DNA of 64,000 nucleotides from Frateuria edaphi (GTDB lineage Bacteria > Pseudomonadota > Gammaproteobacteria > Xanthomonadales > Rhodanobacteraceae): NCBI RefSeq assembly GCF_021117405.1, contig NZ_CP088251.1, forward strand, positions 3,483,501 to 3,547,500, written 5' to 3'. Positions 17,826-27,379 of the stretch are shown here, one piece after another (the first letter of the stretch is position 1; the number at the start of each line of letters is the position of its first letter). Both the position numbers and the translations under genes were made by a program. The notes beneath the pieces are model-generated. The model was not told the DNA's origin, ran no database searches, and was given only the letters and a program-made list of their open reading frames with translations.

Positions 17826-18731
17826 TCATGCCGCGGCCGGCATCGCGTGGTTCTTGGCCAGGAAGCCGTTGACCGCGCGGTCCAGGCTCACCGGCATGCT
17901 CTGCACCGTGCGCGCACCGGCGCCGCGCAGGAATTGCGCGAACGCCTCGTCCTGGTCGAGCACCAGGTAATGGTGCAGGCCGTCGATGCGCTGCACCTGC
18001 AGCAGGCCCGGCACGCTGGCCGGCGGCGGGCCGGCGAACGGAATGTCGGCGACCCAATGCGTGACGCGCGCGCAGAACTCCTCCGGCGCCGACATGTGCG
18101 CGAGGCGTCCCCGCTCGAGGATGATCAGGTTCTCGGCGACGCGCTCGATCTCTTCCATCTGGTGCGAGCAATAGATCACCGTGCAGGACTCGGCCGCGCT
18201 GGAATACATCAGCGATTCAAGGAAGGCGCGCTTGGCCACCACGTCCAGGCCCAGCGTGGGTTCATCCAGCACCAGCAGTTCCGGTGCCTGCGCGAGGGTC
18301 AGCGCGAGGTTGAAGCCGGCGCGCTCGCCGCGCGAGAGCTGCCCGACCTTCTGCTCGGGCAGCACGTGGTAGTGCCCGATCACCTCGTCGTAGGCGCGCT
18401 GGTTCCAGCGCGGATACTGGTGGCGCTGCATGGCGGCCACGGCCGAGACGCGCATCCAGTTGGGCAGCGTGTGTTCCTCGTTGACGAAGCCGATGCGGCC
18501 GCGGTCCTCGGGGGTCAGCCGCTGGCTGTCGCGTCCGAGGATGCGCGCGCTGCCGCTGGTCGGCGGCAGGAAGCCGAGCAGGATGCGGAACAGCGTCGAC
18601 TTGCCGGCGCCGTTGGCGCCGACGATCGCGTGGATGCGGCCGGCAGCGATGGACAGGTCCAGCGCGTCGAGCGCGAGTTTGGTGCCGTACTGTTTGGTCA
18701 GGGCGCGGGTTTCGATGACGTGGTCGGTCAT
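17826..18731 (-). CDS. ABC transporter ATP-binding protein
   Basis: A 301-residue ATPase for the adjacent permease. Walker A is GANGAGKST near residue 40, the signature is LSRGERAGFNLALTLAQAP and Walker B is LLVLDEPTLGLD, with the switch His in YCSHQMEE. The Q-loop region reads IGFVNEEHTLPNWMRVS. Beyond about residue 225 a C-terminal extension of about 75 residues (ADIPFAGPPPASVPGLLQVQ) resembles the regulatory tails of BcrA/YtrB-type proteins. It lies 22 bp after the gntR gene and 10 bp before the permease gene, so all three are one transcript. Confidence 0.93.
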   Translation of the reverse strand: MTDHVIETRALTKQYGTKLALDALDLSIAAGRIHAIVGANGAGKSTLFRILLGFLPPTSGSARILGRDSQRLTPEDRGRIGFVNEEHTLPNWMRVSAVAAMQRHQYPRWNQRAYDEVIGHYHVLPEQKVGQLSRGERAGFNLALTLAQAPELLVLDEPTLGLDVVAKRAFLESLMYSSAAESCTVIYCSHQMEEIERVAENLIILERGRLAHMSAPEEFCARVTHWVADIPFAGPPPASVPGLLQVQRIDGLHHYLVLDQDEAFAQFLRGAGARTVQSMPVSLDRAVNGFLAKNHAMPAAA

Positions 18732-18753
18732 GGCTCAAGGGTTCTCGGGCAGG

Positions 18754-19161
18754 TCAGGCGCTTTTTCGGGACAACACCTGGAGCGCGCGGTCCAGCCGCG
18801 CCAGCGCGCGGTCGGGCGGGTAATCGAGCGCCGCCACTTCGTGCACGAAGGCCTGGATCGCCTCGTCCATGCGTCGGTCGCGCTCGCCGTTGGAGAGCCG
18901 CTGGCGCGGCCTTGCGACGAACAGGCCCAGTCCCTGGCGCGACTCCAGCCATCCTTCACTGGTGAGCTCGGCGTAGGCCTTGGCCACGGTGTTGGGATTG
19001 ATCGTCAATTGCTGGGCCAGGCCGCGCACGCTGGGCAGCTGGTCCCCGGGGCTGAGTTCCGCGGTGGCGATCTTCATGCGCACGCCGTCGACGATCTGCT
19101 TGCTGATCGGGCGCGCGTCGCCGGTGGCGATCTGGAGCATCAGGGCCTGGCTGCGGGGCAT
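18754..19161 (-). CDS. GntR-family regulator, YtrA subfamily
   Basis: A short 135-residue repressor: a winged helix-turn-helix (ISKQIVDGVRMKIATAELSP, then GDQLPSVRGLAQQLTINPNT and VAKAYAELTSEGWL) plus a helical tail of about 60 residues with no large effector domain, as in YtrA proteins. It is the first gene of the operon with the ABC ATPase and permease. An inverted repeat 16-38 bases upstream of its start is the probable site of self-repression. YtrA-type regulators often respond to cell-wall antibiotics. The signal for this one is not known. Confidence 0.92.
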   Translation of the reverse strand: MPRSQALMLQIATGDARPISKQIVDGVRMKIATAELSPGDQLPSVRGLAQQLTINPNTVAKAYAELTSEGWLESRQGLGLFVARPRQRLSNGERDRRMDEAIQAFVHEVAALDYPPDRALARLDRALQVLSRKSA

Positions 19162-19176
19162 CTTCGTCTGTCCTGT

Positions 19177-19199
19177 CTGTACTGTGTGTAGTAGTACAG
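19177..19199. promoter_or_regulatory. Operator of the gntR-ABC operon
   Basis: CTGTACT (19177-19183), nine bases, then AGTACAG (19193-19199): a perfect 7-bp inverted repeat centred about 27 bases upstream of the gntR start. GTAC-containing arms at this spacing are typical of YtrA-type GntR sites. The site also lies between gntR and the divergent nucleotidase gene, 117 bp from the latter's start, so it may affect both. Confidence 0.65.
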
Positions 19200-19315
19200 T
19201 CGTCCTTGCGGCCTGTCAAGCGCCGCAGGCCGGGACAGGACAGCGCAGCGCCGCCCTTCGCTCCGTCGATCTGCTACGTTCCCGGCCCTGCCCGTTTGCT
19301 GCCGGACGTTTCCCG

Positions 19316-21355
19316 ATGTCGCTCCGCCCGCTGTTGCCCCTGCTCGCCGCCGTCGTGCTCGCCGGTTGCGCCTCCAGCCCCATCGCGCCCGCCGTGGCAC
19401 CCGATGGCACCCGCGCCGACGTGGCGATCCTAGAAACCACCGACGTCCATGCGAACGTGCTGAGCTGGGACTACTTCAAGGCCAAGGACGACCCAACGGT
19501 TGGCTACGAGCGCGTCGCCACGCTGATCCGCCGCGCACGCGCCGAATTCCCCAACAGCTTCCTGTTCGACAGCGGCGACACCATCCAGGGCACCGTGCTG
19601 GCCGACTACCAGGCAATGGTCGCGCCGCTCGGCTGCGCGCAGGAATTGGCCATCTACCAGGCAATGGACGCGGTCGGCTACGACGGCGGCACCGCCGGCA
19701 ACCACGAGTTCAACTACGGCCTGCCGTTCCTCTCGCAGGTCACCGGCACCCCGATGGAGATCGACGGCAAGCGCACTGCGCATTGCTCGGGCCCGCACTT
19801 CCCGCTGGTGCTGTCCAACGTGTTCGACGCGAAGAGCGGCCAGCCGATCTTCAAGCCGTGGACGATGGTGAAAAAGACCATCGAGGCCTACAGCGCCGAC
19901 GGCAGTCGCCTGCAGGTGCCGCTCAAGGTGGCGATCATCGGCTTCACGCCGCCGCCGATCCTCAAGTGGGACCAACGCAACCTGCAAGGCAAGGTCACCG
20001 TCAGCGGCGTGGTCGAGGCGGCGCGGCGCTACCTGCCGCAGATCCAGGCGCAGCACCCGGACCTGGTGGTGGCGATCCTGCACGGCGGGCTCAACACCGC
20101 GCCGTACACCAGCGACATGGAGAACGGCGGCTGGTACCTGGCCGGCGTGCCGGGCATCGACGTGCTGCTGCTGGGCCACTCGCATACCGAATTCCCGGGC
20201 CCGCGCTACGAAGGCATGAAGGACGTCGACGCCAGGCGCGGCTTCGTGCGCGGCAAGCCGGCGGTGATGGGCGGCTTCTTCGGCAAGGACCTGGGCGTGA
20301 TCAAGTTGGCGCTCGAGCGCACGAACGGTCGCTGGACCATCGACCGCGACGACACGCACAGCGAGGTGCGCCCGATCTGCCCGCGCAAGAACCAGTGCGT
20401 GCCGGTCGACCCGACGATCGCGCCGCTGGTGGCGCAGGCGCACAATGCCACGGTGGCCTACGTGAACACGCCGATCGGTGAGGCGAAGCTGCGCCTGTCG
20501 AGCTATTTTTCCGACGAGGGCGACATGACCGCGCTGGCGGTGGTCAACGCCGCCCAGCGCGACTACGTGCAGCGTGAACTGCCCAAGCTGCACCCCGAAC
20601 TGGCCGGCGTGCCGGTACTCGCCGCGGCGGCCGCCTTCCGCACCGGTTTCGGCGGTCCCGACGACTACACCGACGTGCCGCCCGGCCCGCTCACCCTGCG
20701 CAGCGCGGCGGACCTGTACTTCTATCCGAACACGCTCGCCGCGGTGAAGACCGATGGTGCGGGCGTGAAGGCGTGGCTGGAGAAATCGGCCGCACGCTTC
20801 AACCGCATCGACCCGGCCAGGACCGGCGAGCAGGCGCTGATCAACACCCACGTGCCGGGCTTCAACTTCGACCAGATCCAGGGCGACCTCGCCTACGTGA
20901 TCGACGTGAGCAAGCCCGTCGGCGAGCGCATCGTGGAGCTCCGGTACCAGGGCAAGCCGGTGACGCCGGCGCAGCCGTTCATCGTCGCCACCAACAACTA
21001 CCGCGCCAGCGGCGGCGGCAACTTCCCCGGGCTCGACGGCAGCAACACCGTGCTCGCTTCGCAGGATGGCGTGAGAGAGATCGTCGCCGCCTGGCTCAAG
21101 CGCATCGGCACGCTCGGTCGCGCCCAGCTGCCCGGCGCCTCGTGGCGCTTCGCGGCGCTGAAGACGCGCGGCGCGGTCACCTTCACCGCCGCTGCGGGCA
21201 AGCAGGCCATCGCCGCCGCCGATGGTGCGACGGGCATCCGCCAATTGCGCGAGAACGGCGACGGCACGGCGACTTACGCGATCGACCTGGCCGGGCCCGT
21301 GCCGCCCAAGGTCGACGGTCAGCCGCGCCATCGCCGTCGCCATGCCGGCCACTGA
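19316..21355 (+). CDS. Lipoprotein 2',3'-cyclic-nucleotide 2'-phosphodiesterase/3'-nucleotidase (CpdB-like)
   Basis: Salvage enzyme of about 679 residues that hydrolyses cyclic or 3'-nucleotides outside the cytoplasm. It starts [20 protein letters not shown], a lipoprotein signal with lipobox LAGC, so it is membrane-anchored rather than free in the periplasm as in E. coli. The metallophosphoesterase motifs follow in order: [36 protein letters not shown] and [10 protein letters not shown]. The C-terminal 5'-nucleotidase domain carries the substrate-stacking [13 protein letters not shown]. Its last 14 bases overlap the thrB start, so thrB translation may depend on it. This pairing is unusual for threonine synthesis genes. 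Confidence 0.9.
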   Translation: MSLRPLLPLLAAVVLAGCASSPIAPAVAPDGTRADVAILETTDVHANVLSWDYFKAKDDPTVGYERVATLIRRARAEFPNSFLFDSGDTIQGTVLADYQAMVAPLGCAQELAIYQAMDAVGYDGGTAGNHEFNYGLPFLSQVTGTPMEIDGKRTAHCSGPHFPLVLSNVFDAKSGQPIFKPWTMVKKTIEAYSADGSRLQVPLKVAIIGFTPPPILKWDQRNLQGKVTVSGVVEAARRYLPQIQAQHPDLVVAILHGGLNTAPYTSDMENGGWYLAGVPGIDVLLLGHSHTEFPGPRYEGMKDVDARRGFVRGKPAVMGGFFGKDLGVIKLALERTNGRWTIDRDDTHSEVRPICPRKNQCVPVDPTIAPLVAQAHNATVAYVNTPIGEAKLRLSSYFSDEGDMTALAVVNAAQRDYVQRELPKLHPELAGVPVLAAAAAFRTGFGGPDDYTDVPPGPLTLRSAADLYFYPNTLAAVKTDGAGVKAWLEKSAARFNRIDPARTGEQALINTHVPGFNFDQIQGDLAYVIDVSKPVGERIVELRYQGKPVTPAQPFIVATNNYRASGGGNFPGLDGSNTVLASQDGVREIVAAWLKRIGTLGRAQLPGASWRFAALKTRGAVTFTAAAGKQAIAAADGATGIRQLRENGDGTATYAIDLAGPVPPKVDGQPRHRRRHAGH

Positions 21356-22283
21356 GCCTTCCCCATCGGTCGCCAGCGCCTTCGCCCCCGCCTGCGTGGG
21401 CAACGTCGGCGTGGGCTTCGACATCCTGGGCCACACGCTGGCTGGCGCCAGCGACCGCGCGCAGGTCAGGCGCATCGACGAGCCGGTGGTGCGCATCGCC
21501 GCCATCGAGGGCATGGTGCGCGACCTGCCACTGGAGGCCGAACGCAACACCGCCGGCGCCGCGTTGCTCGCGCTGCGCGCCGGACGGGCTCTTTCGCACG
21601 GCTTCGAGCTGACCCTGCACAAGGGCATCGCGCTGGGCTCCGGGATGGCCGGCTCGGCGGCCTCGTGCGTGGCTGCGCTCATCGCCGCGAACGCGTTGCT
21701 GGATGAGCCGCTCCCGCGCGAGGCGCTGTACGGCTTCGCGATGGACGGCGAGGCGGTGGCCAGCGGCGGGCGCCACGGCGACAACGTCGGTCCGCAGTTG
21801 CTCGGCGGCCTGGTGCTCGCGACCGCCACGCGGCTGGTGCGCATCCCGGTGCCGGCGGCCTGGCATTGCGCGTTGGTGCATCCGCATTGCGTGCTGGAAA
21901 CGCGCCGCGCGCGCGCGGCGCTGGCTGGAAGTTACGCGCTGTCCGATTTCGTCACGCAAAGCGCCAACCTCGCGCAGGTGATCGCCGGCTGCTGGCGCGG
22001 CGACGCGGTACTGGTGCGCGAGGGCCTGAAGGACGTCCTGGTCGAACCGCGCCGCGCGCCGCTGGTACCCAACTTCCCCCGCGTGCAGCAGGCCGCGCTC
22101 GACCACGGTGCGCTGGGCGCCAGCATCTCCGGCGCCGGCCCCAGCGTGTTCGGCTGGTTCGAGGACGCACCCCGGGCGACCGCCGCCGCCGACGCGATGC
22201 GCGCCGCGTTCGCCGAAGCCGGCCTGGACAGCGACGTGCTGGTCGGCCCCATCGACGGCCCGGGCGCGCAGCTGCTCGCATGA
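21342..22283 (+). CDS. thrB: Homoserine kinase
   Basis: GHMP-family kinase of 313 residues that phosphorylates L-homoserine, the step before threonine synthase. The N-terminus [20 protein letters not shown] and the ATP loop [20 protein letters not shown] are diagnostic. The C-terminal [15 protein letters not shown] is the third GHMP motif. The ATG lies 14 bases inside the end of the nucleotidase gene and no separate ribosome site is evident. Its stop overlaps the thrC start (ATGA). In Xanthomonas the bifunctional thrA normally lies directly upstream; here that place is taken by the CpdB-like gene. Confidence 0.95.
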   Translation: MPATEPSPSVASAFAPACVGNVGVGFDILGHTLAGASDRAQVRRIDEPVVRIAAIEGMVRDLPLEAERNTAGAALLALRAGRALSHGFELTLHKGIALGSGMAGSAASCVAALIAANALLDEPLPREALYGFAMDGEAVASGGRHGDNVGPQLLGGLVLATATRLVRIPVPAAWHCALVHPHCVLETRRARAALAGSYALSDFVTQSANLAQVIAGCWRGDAVLVREGLKDVLVEPRRAPLVPNFPRVQQAALDHGALGASISGAGPSVFGWFEDAPRATAAADAMRAAFAEAGLDSDVLVGPIDGPGAQLLA

Positions 22284-23599
22284 GCGCGCTGCGCTACCTG
22301 AGCACGCGCGGGAGGGCGCCCGCGGCCACCTTGAGCGAGGCGATCGCCGCCGGCCTGGCGCCGGACGGCGGGCTGTACGTGCCCGAACGCCTGCCGTCGA
22401 TCGACCTGGCCGCATTCGATTCGCTCGGCGACCTGGCCGCCACCGCAAGCACCCTGCTCGCGCCGTTCTTCGCCGGGGATCCGCTGGCCGACGCCCTGCC
22501 CGCGATCTGTGCCGAGGCGTTCGCCTTCGATGCACCGCTGCGCCCGCTCGCGCGCCCGGACGCGTCGCTGCTGGAGCTGTTCCACGGCCCGACCGCCGCT
22601 TTCAAGGACTTCGGCGCACGCTTCCTCGCCGCCTGCCTGCGCCGGCTGCGCGCGGCGGATGCGCCGCCGCTCACCATCCTGGTCGCCACCTCCGGCGACA
22701 CCGGCGCCGCGGTGGGCGCCGCGTTCCACCAGGCCGGCCCCGGGCCGAGCGGCGTGCGCGTGGCGATCCTCTACCCCGACGGCCGCGTCTCGCCGCGCCA
22801 GGCGCACCAGCTGGGGAGCTTCGGCGACAACGTGCACGCATTGCGCGTGGCCGGCAGCTTCGACGACTGCCAGCGCATGGTGAAGGCGGCCCTCAACGAC
22901 CCCGCGCTCAGGCGCGAGGTGCCGCTCAGTTCCGCCAACAGCATCAGCCTCGGCCGGCTGCTGCCGCAGATGAGCTACTACGCGCACGCCGCCCTGCGCT
23001 GGCACCGGAACCACCGCGCGCCGCTCGGTTTCATCGTTCCGACCGGCAACCTCGGCAACGCCCTGGCATGCCTGTGGGCGCGCCGCATGGGCCTGCCGAT
23101 CGGCGACATCCGGCTGGCCTGCAACGCCAATCCCACGCTGCCGGAGTTCTTCGCCGGGGCCGATTACCGGCCGCGCGATGCCGCCGCGACCCTCGCCAAC
23201 GCCATGGACGTGGGCGCGCCCAGCAATTTCGAGCGGCTGCGCTGGTCGTTCGACAACGACGACCACGCCCTGCGCCATGCACTCTCTGCCCGCAGCGTCG
23301 ACGACGCCACCATACGCGCCACCCTGCTGCGCCACGCCCGCGACCATGGCGAAATCGTCTGTCCGCACACGGCGACGGCCCTGGCGCTGCTTGAGGAGGA
23401 GCCGCAAGGCGACGCACATCACTGGGCGGTGGTCGCGACCGCGCATCCGGCGAAGTTCGAAGCCGTGCTGGAGCCTCTGCTCGGCCAGGCGGTCCCGGTG
23501 CCGCCCGCGCTGGCCGCCATGCTCGGGCGTCCGTCGCAGGCGGCGCCGATGCCCGCGGAGGACCAGGCCCTCGCTCAGTGGTTGCGCAAGCTCGCCTGA
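22280..23599 (+). CDS. thrC: Threonine synthase
   Basis: PLP enzyme of 439 residues converting O-phosphohomoserine to threonine in the cytoplasm. The start [20 protein letters not shown] and GLYVPERLP match the family. The PLP lysine is K109 in [12 protein letters not shown], and [17 protein letters not shown] is the phosphate-binding loop. It is translationally coupled to thrB through an ATGA overlap. The length agrees with the E. coli-type enzyme (428). No clear hairpin-plus-T-run terminator is seen in the 139 bp after it. Confidence 0.96.
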   Translation: MSALRYLSTRGRAPAATLSEAIAAGLAPDGGLYVPERLPSIDLAAFDSLGDLAATASTLLAPFFAGDPLADALPAICAEAFAFDAPLRPLARPDASLLELFHGPTAAFKDFGARFLAACLRRLRAADAPPLTILVATSGDTGAAVGAAFHQAGPGPSGVRVAILYPDGRVSPRQAHQLGSFGDNVHALRVAGSFDDCQRMVKAALNDPALRREVPLSSANSISLGRLLPQMSYYAHAALRWHRNHRAPLGFIVPTGNLGNALACLWARRMGLPIGDIRLACNANPTLPEFFAGADYRPRDAAATLANAMDVGAPSNFERLRWSFDNDDHALRHALSARSVDDATIRATLLRHARDHGEIVCPHTATALALLEEEPQGDAHHWAVVATAHPAKFEAVLEPLLGQAVPVPPALAAMLGRPSQAAPMPAEDQALAQWLRKLA

Positions 23600-23738
23600 C
23601 CGGTCATCCGCGGAGCGGGAACCACGAGGGAGCCGAGGGCGTTCCGGCATGTGACGAACGGCATCCGGCCGAACGGGCTATTTACGGGAGGGCGGCAAAG
23701 CCCTGACGCTGCGCTTCGTCCACAGGCAAGGAGCGCAC

Positions 23739-24611
23739 ATGAAACAGTTCTTCCGCGATCGGCAGGGATCACTGCGCAACGGGTGGTGGATCCTCCTCTT
23801 CCTCGCCTTGTTCGTGGCGAGCCAGCCGGTCTACACCCTGGCGTCGAAAGCGGTGCAACGGCTCGGCGTGGACAAGCCGTGGCTCGCGCCCCTGCCGGTG
23901 GTCTTCCTGCTGCTGGTGACCTGGGCCTGTTTGCGATTGCGCAGGCAGCCCCTGGCCGCGGTCGGACTGCGACTGGACCTTGCCTGGGCGCGCGGGGCTT
24001 TCGCCGGGGCGGCGCTCGGGTCTGCGCTGATCCTGGCCGTGGCGGGCCTGATCGCGCTTTCCGGCGGCGTCCGCTTCCATCTCGATCCGGCCCGCAGCGT
24101 CCGCGCGCTGGCGATGGGCGCGTGGGCGTTCACATGGGTCGCGCTGCTGGAGGAGCTGCTTTTCCGCGGTTTCGTGTTCCAGCGACTGGTCGACGGCATC
24201 GGTCGCTGGCCCGGGCTGCTGGCGATGGCGGCGCTGTTCGCGCTCGCGCACTGGGGCAATCCCGGCATGGAGGGGCCGACGCTGGCCTGGGCCTCGATCG
24301 ACACGGTGCTTGGCGCGCTCCTGCTGGGGCTGGCCTACCTGCGCACCGGCTCGCTGGCGCTGCCGATCGGCATCCATTTCGGATGGAACTGGGCGCAGGG
24401 CGCGCTGCTCGGCTTCGACGTGAGCGGCTTCGGCCAGGCCGGCTGGCTGCTGCCGGAAATGCTCGGTGGGCCGCAGTGGCTCAGCGGCGGCGCGTTCGGT
24501 CCGGAAGCGAGCATCTTCGCGGTGCTGGTGGACGCCGTGGCGGTGTGGCTGATGTGGCGCTGGAGCGGCAGCGCGAGCGCGCGTGAGGCCATGCTGGCGC
24601 CGTTGGGGTAA
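23739..24611 (+). CDS. CPBP-family intramembrane glutamic endopeptidase (Abi/CAAX-like)
   Basis: A 290-residue membrane protein with about eight hydrophobic segments. It carries all three family motifs: EELLFRGFVFQRL (residues about 140-152) with the catalytic Glu pair and Arg, the His in FALAHWGNPG, and the His/Asn in GIHFGWNWAQG. AGGAG lies 6 bases before the ATG, so the start is secure. Relatives cleave prenylated or other membrane proteins, or protect against bacteriocins. Nothing nearby suggests a substrate. The next gene is convergent. Confidence 0.88.
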   Translation: MKQFFRDRQGSLRNGWWILLFLALFVASQPVYTLASKAVQRLGVDKPWLAPLPVVFLLLVTWACLRLRRQPLAAVGLRLDLAWARGAFAGAALGSALILAVAGLIALSGGVRFHLDPARSVRALAMGAWAFTWVALLEELLFRGFVFQRLVDGIGRWPGLLAMAALFALAHWGNPGMEGPTLAWASIDTVLGALLLGLAYLRTGSLALPIGIHFGWNWAQGALLGFDVSGFGQAGWLLPEMLGGPQWLSGGAFGPEASIFAVLVDAVAVWLMWRWSGSASAREAMLAPLG

Positions 24612-24618
24612 TCCATAC

Positions 24619-24634
24619 GGACGTCTGGACGTCC
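24619..24634. repeat. GGACGTC/GACGTCC palindrome between convergent genes
   Basis: GGACGTC-TG-GACGTCC, 8 bases after the CPBP stop and 14 before the convergent GGDEF stop. It probably acts as a hairpin at two 3' ends. The half motif GACGTCC recurs at about 52384 and 59276. It resembles tandem AGACGTCT met boxes, but its position between two stop codons argues against an operator. Confidence 0.45.
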
Positions 24635-24647
24635 GCCGCCCGCCGGC

Positions 24648-25757
24648 TTAGAACAGGTCAATACTGCCGGTGCTCATCGACTCGGCCACCAGCGCACCCT
24701 GGCGGACCAGTTCCTCGTAGCCGTGGGTGCGGTTGCGGCCGTGCTCCTTGGCGAAGTACAGCGCCTTGTCGGCGCGGTCGATCACCGTCTCCGGGTAGTC
24801 GCCCATCGCGGCCAGCGCGTAGCCGACGCTGACGGTCACGTGGCCGACCTGCGGGAACAGGTAGCTCGCGACCCGCTCGCGGAAGCGCTCCAGCGCGCGG
24901 CGGGCCTCGGCCTCGTCGTGGCCGGCCAGCAGGATCACGAATTCCTCGCCGCCGAAGCGGAACAGCACGTCGCCCTGGCGGAAGCTGGCGCGCATCTGCT
25001 GCGCCAGCAGCAGGATCACCTCGTCGCCGTAGATGTGGCCGAAGGTGTCGTTGATCCGCTTGAAATGGTCGATGTCGAAGATCGCCAGCCATACGCCATC
25101 GGACGCGGCGCGCCCGGCGCGGCGTTCGTCTTTTTCCCTGGCCGCGCCCGGGCAGTGGAACAGCCGCTGCAGGTGGCGCTCGAAGGTGCGTCGGTTGTAC
25201 AGGCCGGTCAGCTTGTCGCGTTCGCTCTCGTTGAGCAGGGTGATGTAGTTGGCGTAGATCCGCGCGAAGCCTTCGGCCAGTGCGTGGGCGCCGTCCAGCG
25301 GAGCATCCGATTCGAGCTGCAGCGCGCCCAGCGCGCGTCCTTCGTGCAGGATCGGCACGTATAGGCAATGGCCCTCGGCGTTCGCCTCGGCATGGCTTTG
25401 CTGCTGGTCCATGCAGTGCCAGACCGGGGCGAGCGCGGGATCGTCGGCGTCCGGCGCGCAGGCGCGCAGCGAGAACACGCCCTGCGCGTCGGCGGCACAA
25501 CGCACCAGGCTTTCCACGTGCCGGCCGTCGACCGCGCGCTTGCACAGGACGACCGCGCGTGCCGGCGCCAGCTCGGCCAGCGACAGCGCCAGTCCGTGGT
25601 CGAGCGCGTCGATGTCGCGGTGATGGGTGAAGGCGGCCACCGAGTCGAGCAGGCGCGCCTGCGCCGGCGGCATGGGGCTTCGCAGCGTCGGCGCGGCCGC
25701 GGGCAGGATCCGCGCGGGCGCCGCATTCTGCGCAACGATGTCGTATGCCACGGACAT
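24648..25757 (-). CDS. Diguanylate cyclase with N-terminal GAF-like sensor
   Basis: Makes cyclic di-GMP from two GTP. The protein is about 369 residues: an N-terminal GAF-like domain (VLCKRAVDGRHVESLVRCAA, and HCLYVPILHEGRALGALQLE near residues 120-155) and a C-terminal GGDEF domain. The active-site loop is an intact GGEEF at 269-273, and RQGD at 260-263 is a proper allosteric I-site, so product inhibition is expected. There is no membrane span, so it is cytosolic. The start at 25757 has GCAGGAGG 6 bases upstream; the frame stays open a further 590 bases upstream but that part has no protein-like character. It is a single-gene unit and the signal bound by the GAF-like domain is unknown. Confidence 0.93.
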   Translation of the reverse strand: MSVAYDIVAQNAAPARILPAAAPTLRSPMPPAQARLLDSVAAFTHHRDIDALDHGLALSLAELAPARAVVLCKRAVDGRHVESLVRCAADAQGVFSLRACAPDADDPALAPVWHCMDQQQSHAEANAEGHCLYVPILHEGRALGALQLESDAPLDGAHALAEGFARIYANYITLLNESERDKLTGLYNRRTFERHLQRLFHCPGAAREKDERRAGRAASDGVWLAIFDIDHFKRINDTFGHIYGDEVILLLAQQMRASFRQGDVLFRFGGEEFVILLAGHDEAEARRALERFRERVASYLFPQVGHVTVSVGYALAAMGDYPETVIDRADKALYFAKEHGRNRTHGYEELVRQGALVAESMSTGSIDLF

Positions 25758-25955
25758 ACCCGGCCTCCTGCGGATAAAGGGGCGCTTGCCTTCCGGCCGT
25801 CGCTTGCACGACGGGTACCTTCGCTCGGGGTATCGGCCGCCACGGGGCGTGCTTGAGCGGCGTGTCCCGAACTGTGGCGCAGCACACCTTTTGCGCGCGC
25901 TTGACGGGTGTTGCGCAACGCTGGTGTCCCTCCATCCCCTCCTGGAGCCAGTGCC

Positions 25956-26123
25956 ATGCCGAACAACCCCCAGCATCCCGAACCGCCGATCGCGCAGCCG
26001 GGCAAGCAGCGTCCGGAAGAGGAAATCCGCAACCCGGGCCACGCCAGCCCCGCCCGCGACGCCGACGCCGATCCACTCGGCAGCCCGCTGGACGAGAACG
26101 ACCCGCTGGACCCGCTGCCCTGA
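25956..26123 (+). CDS. Small proline-rich acidic protein of unknown function (55 aa)
   Basis: A 55-residue open frame starting MPNNPQHPEPPIAQPGKQRP with GGAG 8 bases before the ATG. It is rich in Pro, Asp, Glu and Asn, has no hydrophobic segment and ends SPLDENDPLDPLP, so it is probably disordered. Similar short proline-rich proteins are often annotated as hypothetical in Xanthomonadaceae. It stands alone between the divergent GGDEF gene and ubiA. The coding call rests on the ribosome site and composition only. Confidence 0.55.
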   Translation: MPNNPQHPEPPIAQPGKQRPEEEIRNPGHASPARDADADPLGSPLDENDPLDPLP

Positions 26124-26235
26124 GCCTTGCCTGAGTCTTCTCCCGGCCGGGTAGCCTTCGGGCGGACGAGGTTTGCGGGGAGAAAAGCGCCGTGCCGCCC
26201 AGATCCGGGCGAGGCGCCGGGCTAAACTGCCGCGC

Positions 26236-27246
26236 ATGGCTCCTCCTCCCCGCAAGCGCCAGCGCCGCACGCCGCCGACCACGACGCGGCCGCGCCCCGC
26301 CGCACCCGTCCGCCCGATCCGTCCGGCCGACAGTTCGACGCGCGCCACGCGCGTGCTCGACCTGCTGCTGCGCCCGCTGCCGCCGCACTGGCGCGAAAAC
26401 GCCGCCGACTATCTCGTGCTCACCCGCATGGATCGCCCGATCGGCGCGCTGCTGCTGCTGTGGCCGACCTGGTGGGCGCTGTGGCTGGCCGCCGGCGACT
26501 TCCCGCCGTGGGGCCCGCTGGTGATCTTCACCCTGGGCGTGTTCGCCATGCGCTCGGCGGGCTGCGCGATCAACGACTACGCCGACCGCAAGCTCGACCC
26601 ACAGGTGGCGCGCACCGCCGGCCGGCCGATCGCCAGCGGCCGGGTCAGCCCGCGCGAGGCGCTGGTCGTGTTCGGCGCGTTGCTCGCGTTCGCCTTCGTG
26701 CTGGTGCTGTTCACCAACGCGCTGACGATCAAGCTGTCCTTCGCCGGCGCCGCGCTGGCGGCGATCTATCCGTTCACCAAGCGCTGGACCTACCTGCCGC
26801 AGGTCGTGCTGGGCGCGGCGTTCGGCTGGTCGATCCCGATGGCGTTCGCGGCGGTGACCAACACGGTGCCGCCGCTGGGCTGGCTGCTGTTCCTGGGCAA
26901 CATCCTGTGGTCGGTGATCTACGACACCGAGTACGCGATGGTCGACCGCGACGACGACCTCAAGGTCGGCGCCAAATCCACCGCGATCCTGTTCGGCGAT
27001 GCGGACGTGCCGATCCTCGGCATGCTGATCGGCACCTTCCTGCTGGCGATGCTGTTCGTCGGCCAGCGCGGGGAGCTGCCCTGGCCATACTGGCTCGGCC
27101 TGCTCGCCGCCGTCGGCCTGTTCGGCTACCAGCTTTGGCTGATCCGCAGCCGCGCCCGCGACGCCTGCCTGGCCGCGTTCCGGCACAACAACTGGGTCGG
27201 CCTCACCTTGTGGATCGGCATCGTGCTCGGCCTCGCCATGAAATGA
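26236..27246 (+). CDS. ubiA: 4-hydroxybenzoate octaprenyltransferase
   Basis: Inner-membrane prenyltransferase of ubiquinone synthesis that joins the polyprenyl chain to 4-hydroxybenzoate. With the start at 26236 it has 336 residues, about 40 more than usual. The extra part is a basic, proline- and arginine-rich N-terminus (MAPPPRKRQRRTPPTTTRPR) before the family region LVLTRMDRPIGALLLLWPTW. Both Asp-rich motifs are present: NDYADRKLDPQVARTAGRP and DTEYAMVDRDDDLKVG. About eight membrane spans follow. The true start could be later, since no strong ribosome site marks 26236. The gene converges on comF. Confidence 0.93.
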   Translation: MAPPPRKRQRRTPPTTTRPRPAAPVRPIRPADSSTRATRVLDLLLRPLPPHWRENAADYLVLTRMDRPIGALLLLWPTWWALWLAAGDFPPWGPLVIFTLGVFAMRSAGCAINDYADRKLDPQVARTAGRPIASGRVSPREALVVFGALLAFAFVLVLFTNALTIKLSFAGAALAAIYPFTKRWTYLPQVVLGAAFGWSIPMAFAAVTNTVPPLGWLLFLGNILWSVIYDTEYAMVDRDDDLKVGAKSTAILFGDADVPILGMLIGTFLLAMLFVGQRGELPWPYWLGLLAAVGLFGYQLWLIRSRARDACLAAFRHNNWVGLTLWIGIVLGLAMK

Positions 27247-27257
27247 AGCTGGGGTGG

Positions 27258-27275
27258 GGTGGGCTTCAGCCCACC
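27258..27275. terminator. GGTGGGC-TTCA-GCCCACC hairpin between ubiA and comF
   Basis: A perfect 7-bp stem with a TTCA loop, 12 bases after the ubiA stop and in the gap between two convergent genes. There is no T-run, so it may be a weak terminator or an mRNA end protector. Related GGTGGG/CCCACC inverted repeats occur at 46803-46851 and, degraded, near 35895. Confidence 0.45.
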
Positions 27276-27379
27276 GTTCCCGCTCCGTGGCGGTGGGTAG
27301 ATGCCCCTCTTATGTCGATGGGCCGCGTGGTGAGGGAGTAGCCGTTCCCCGTCGCGTCGAAGGGCCGCGCGCTCCGAAG

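Noticed and set aside
24619..24634. Tandem MetJ boxes
   Set aside because: The sequence resembles AGACGTCT repeats but lies between two stop codons of convergent genes, where an operator would have no promoter to control.
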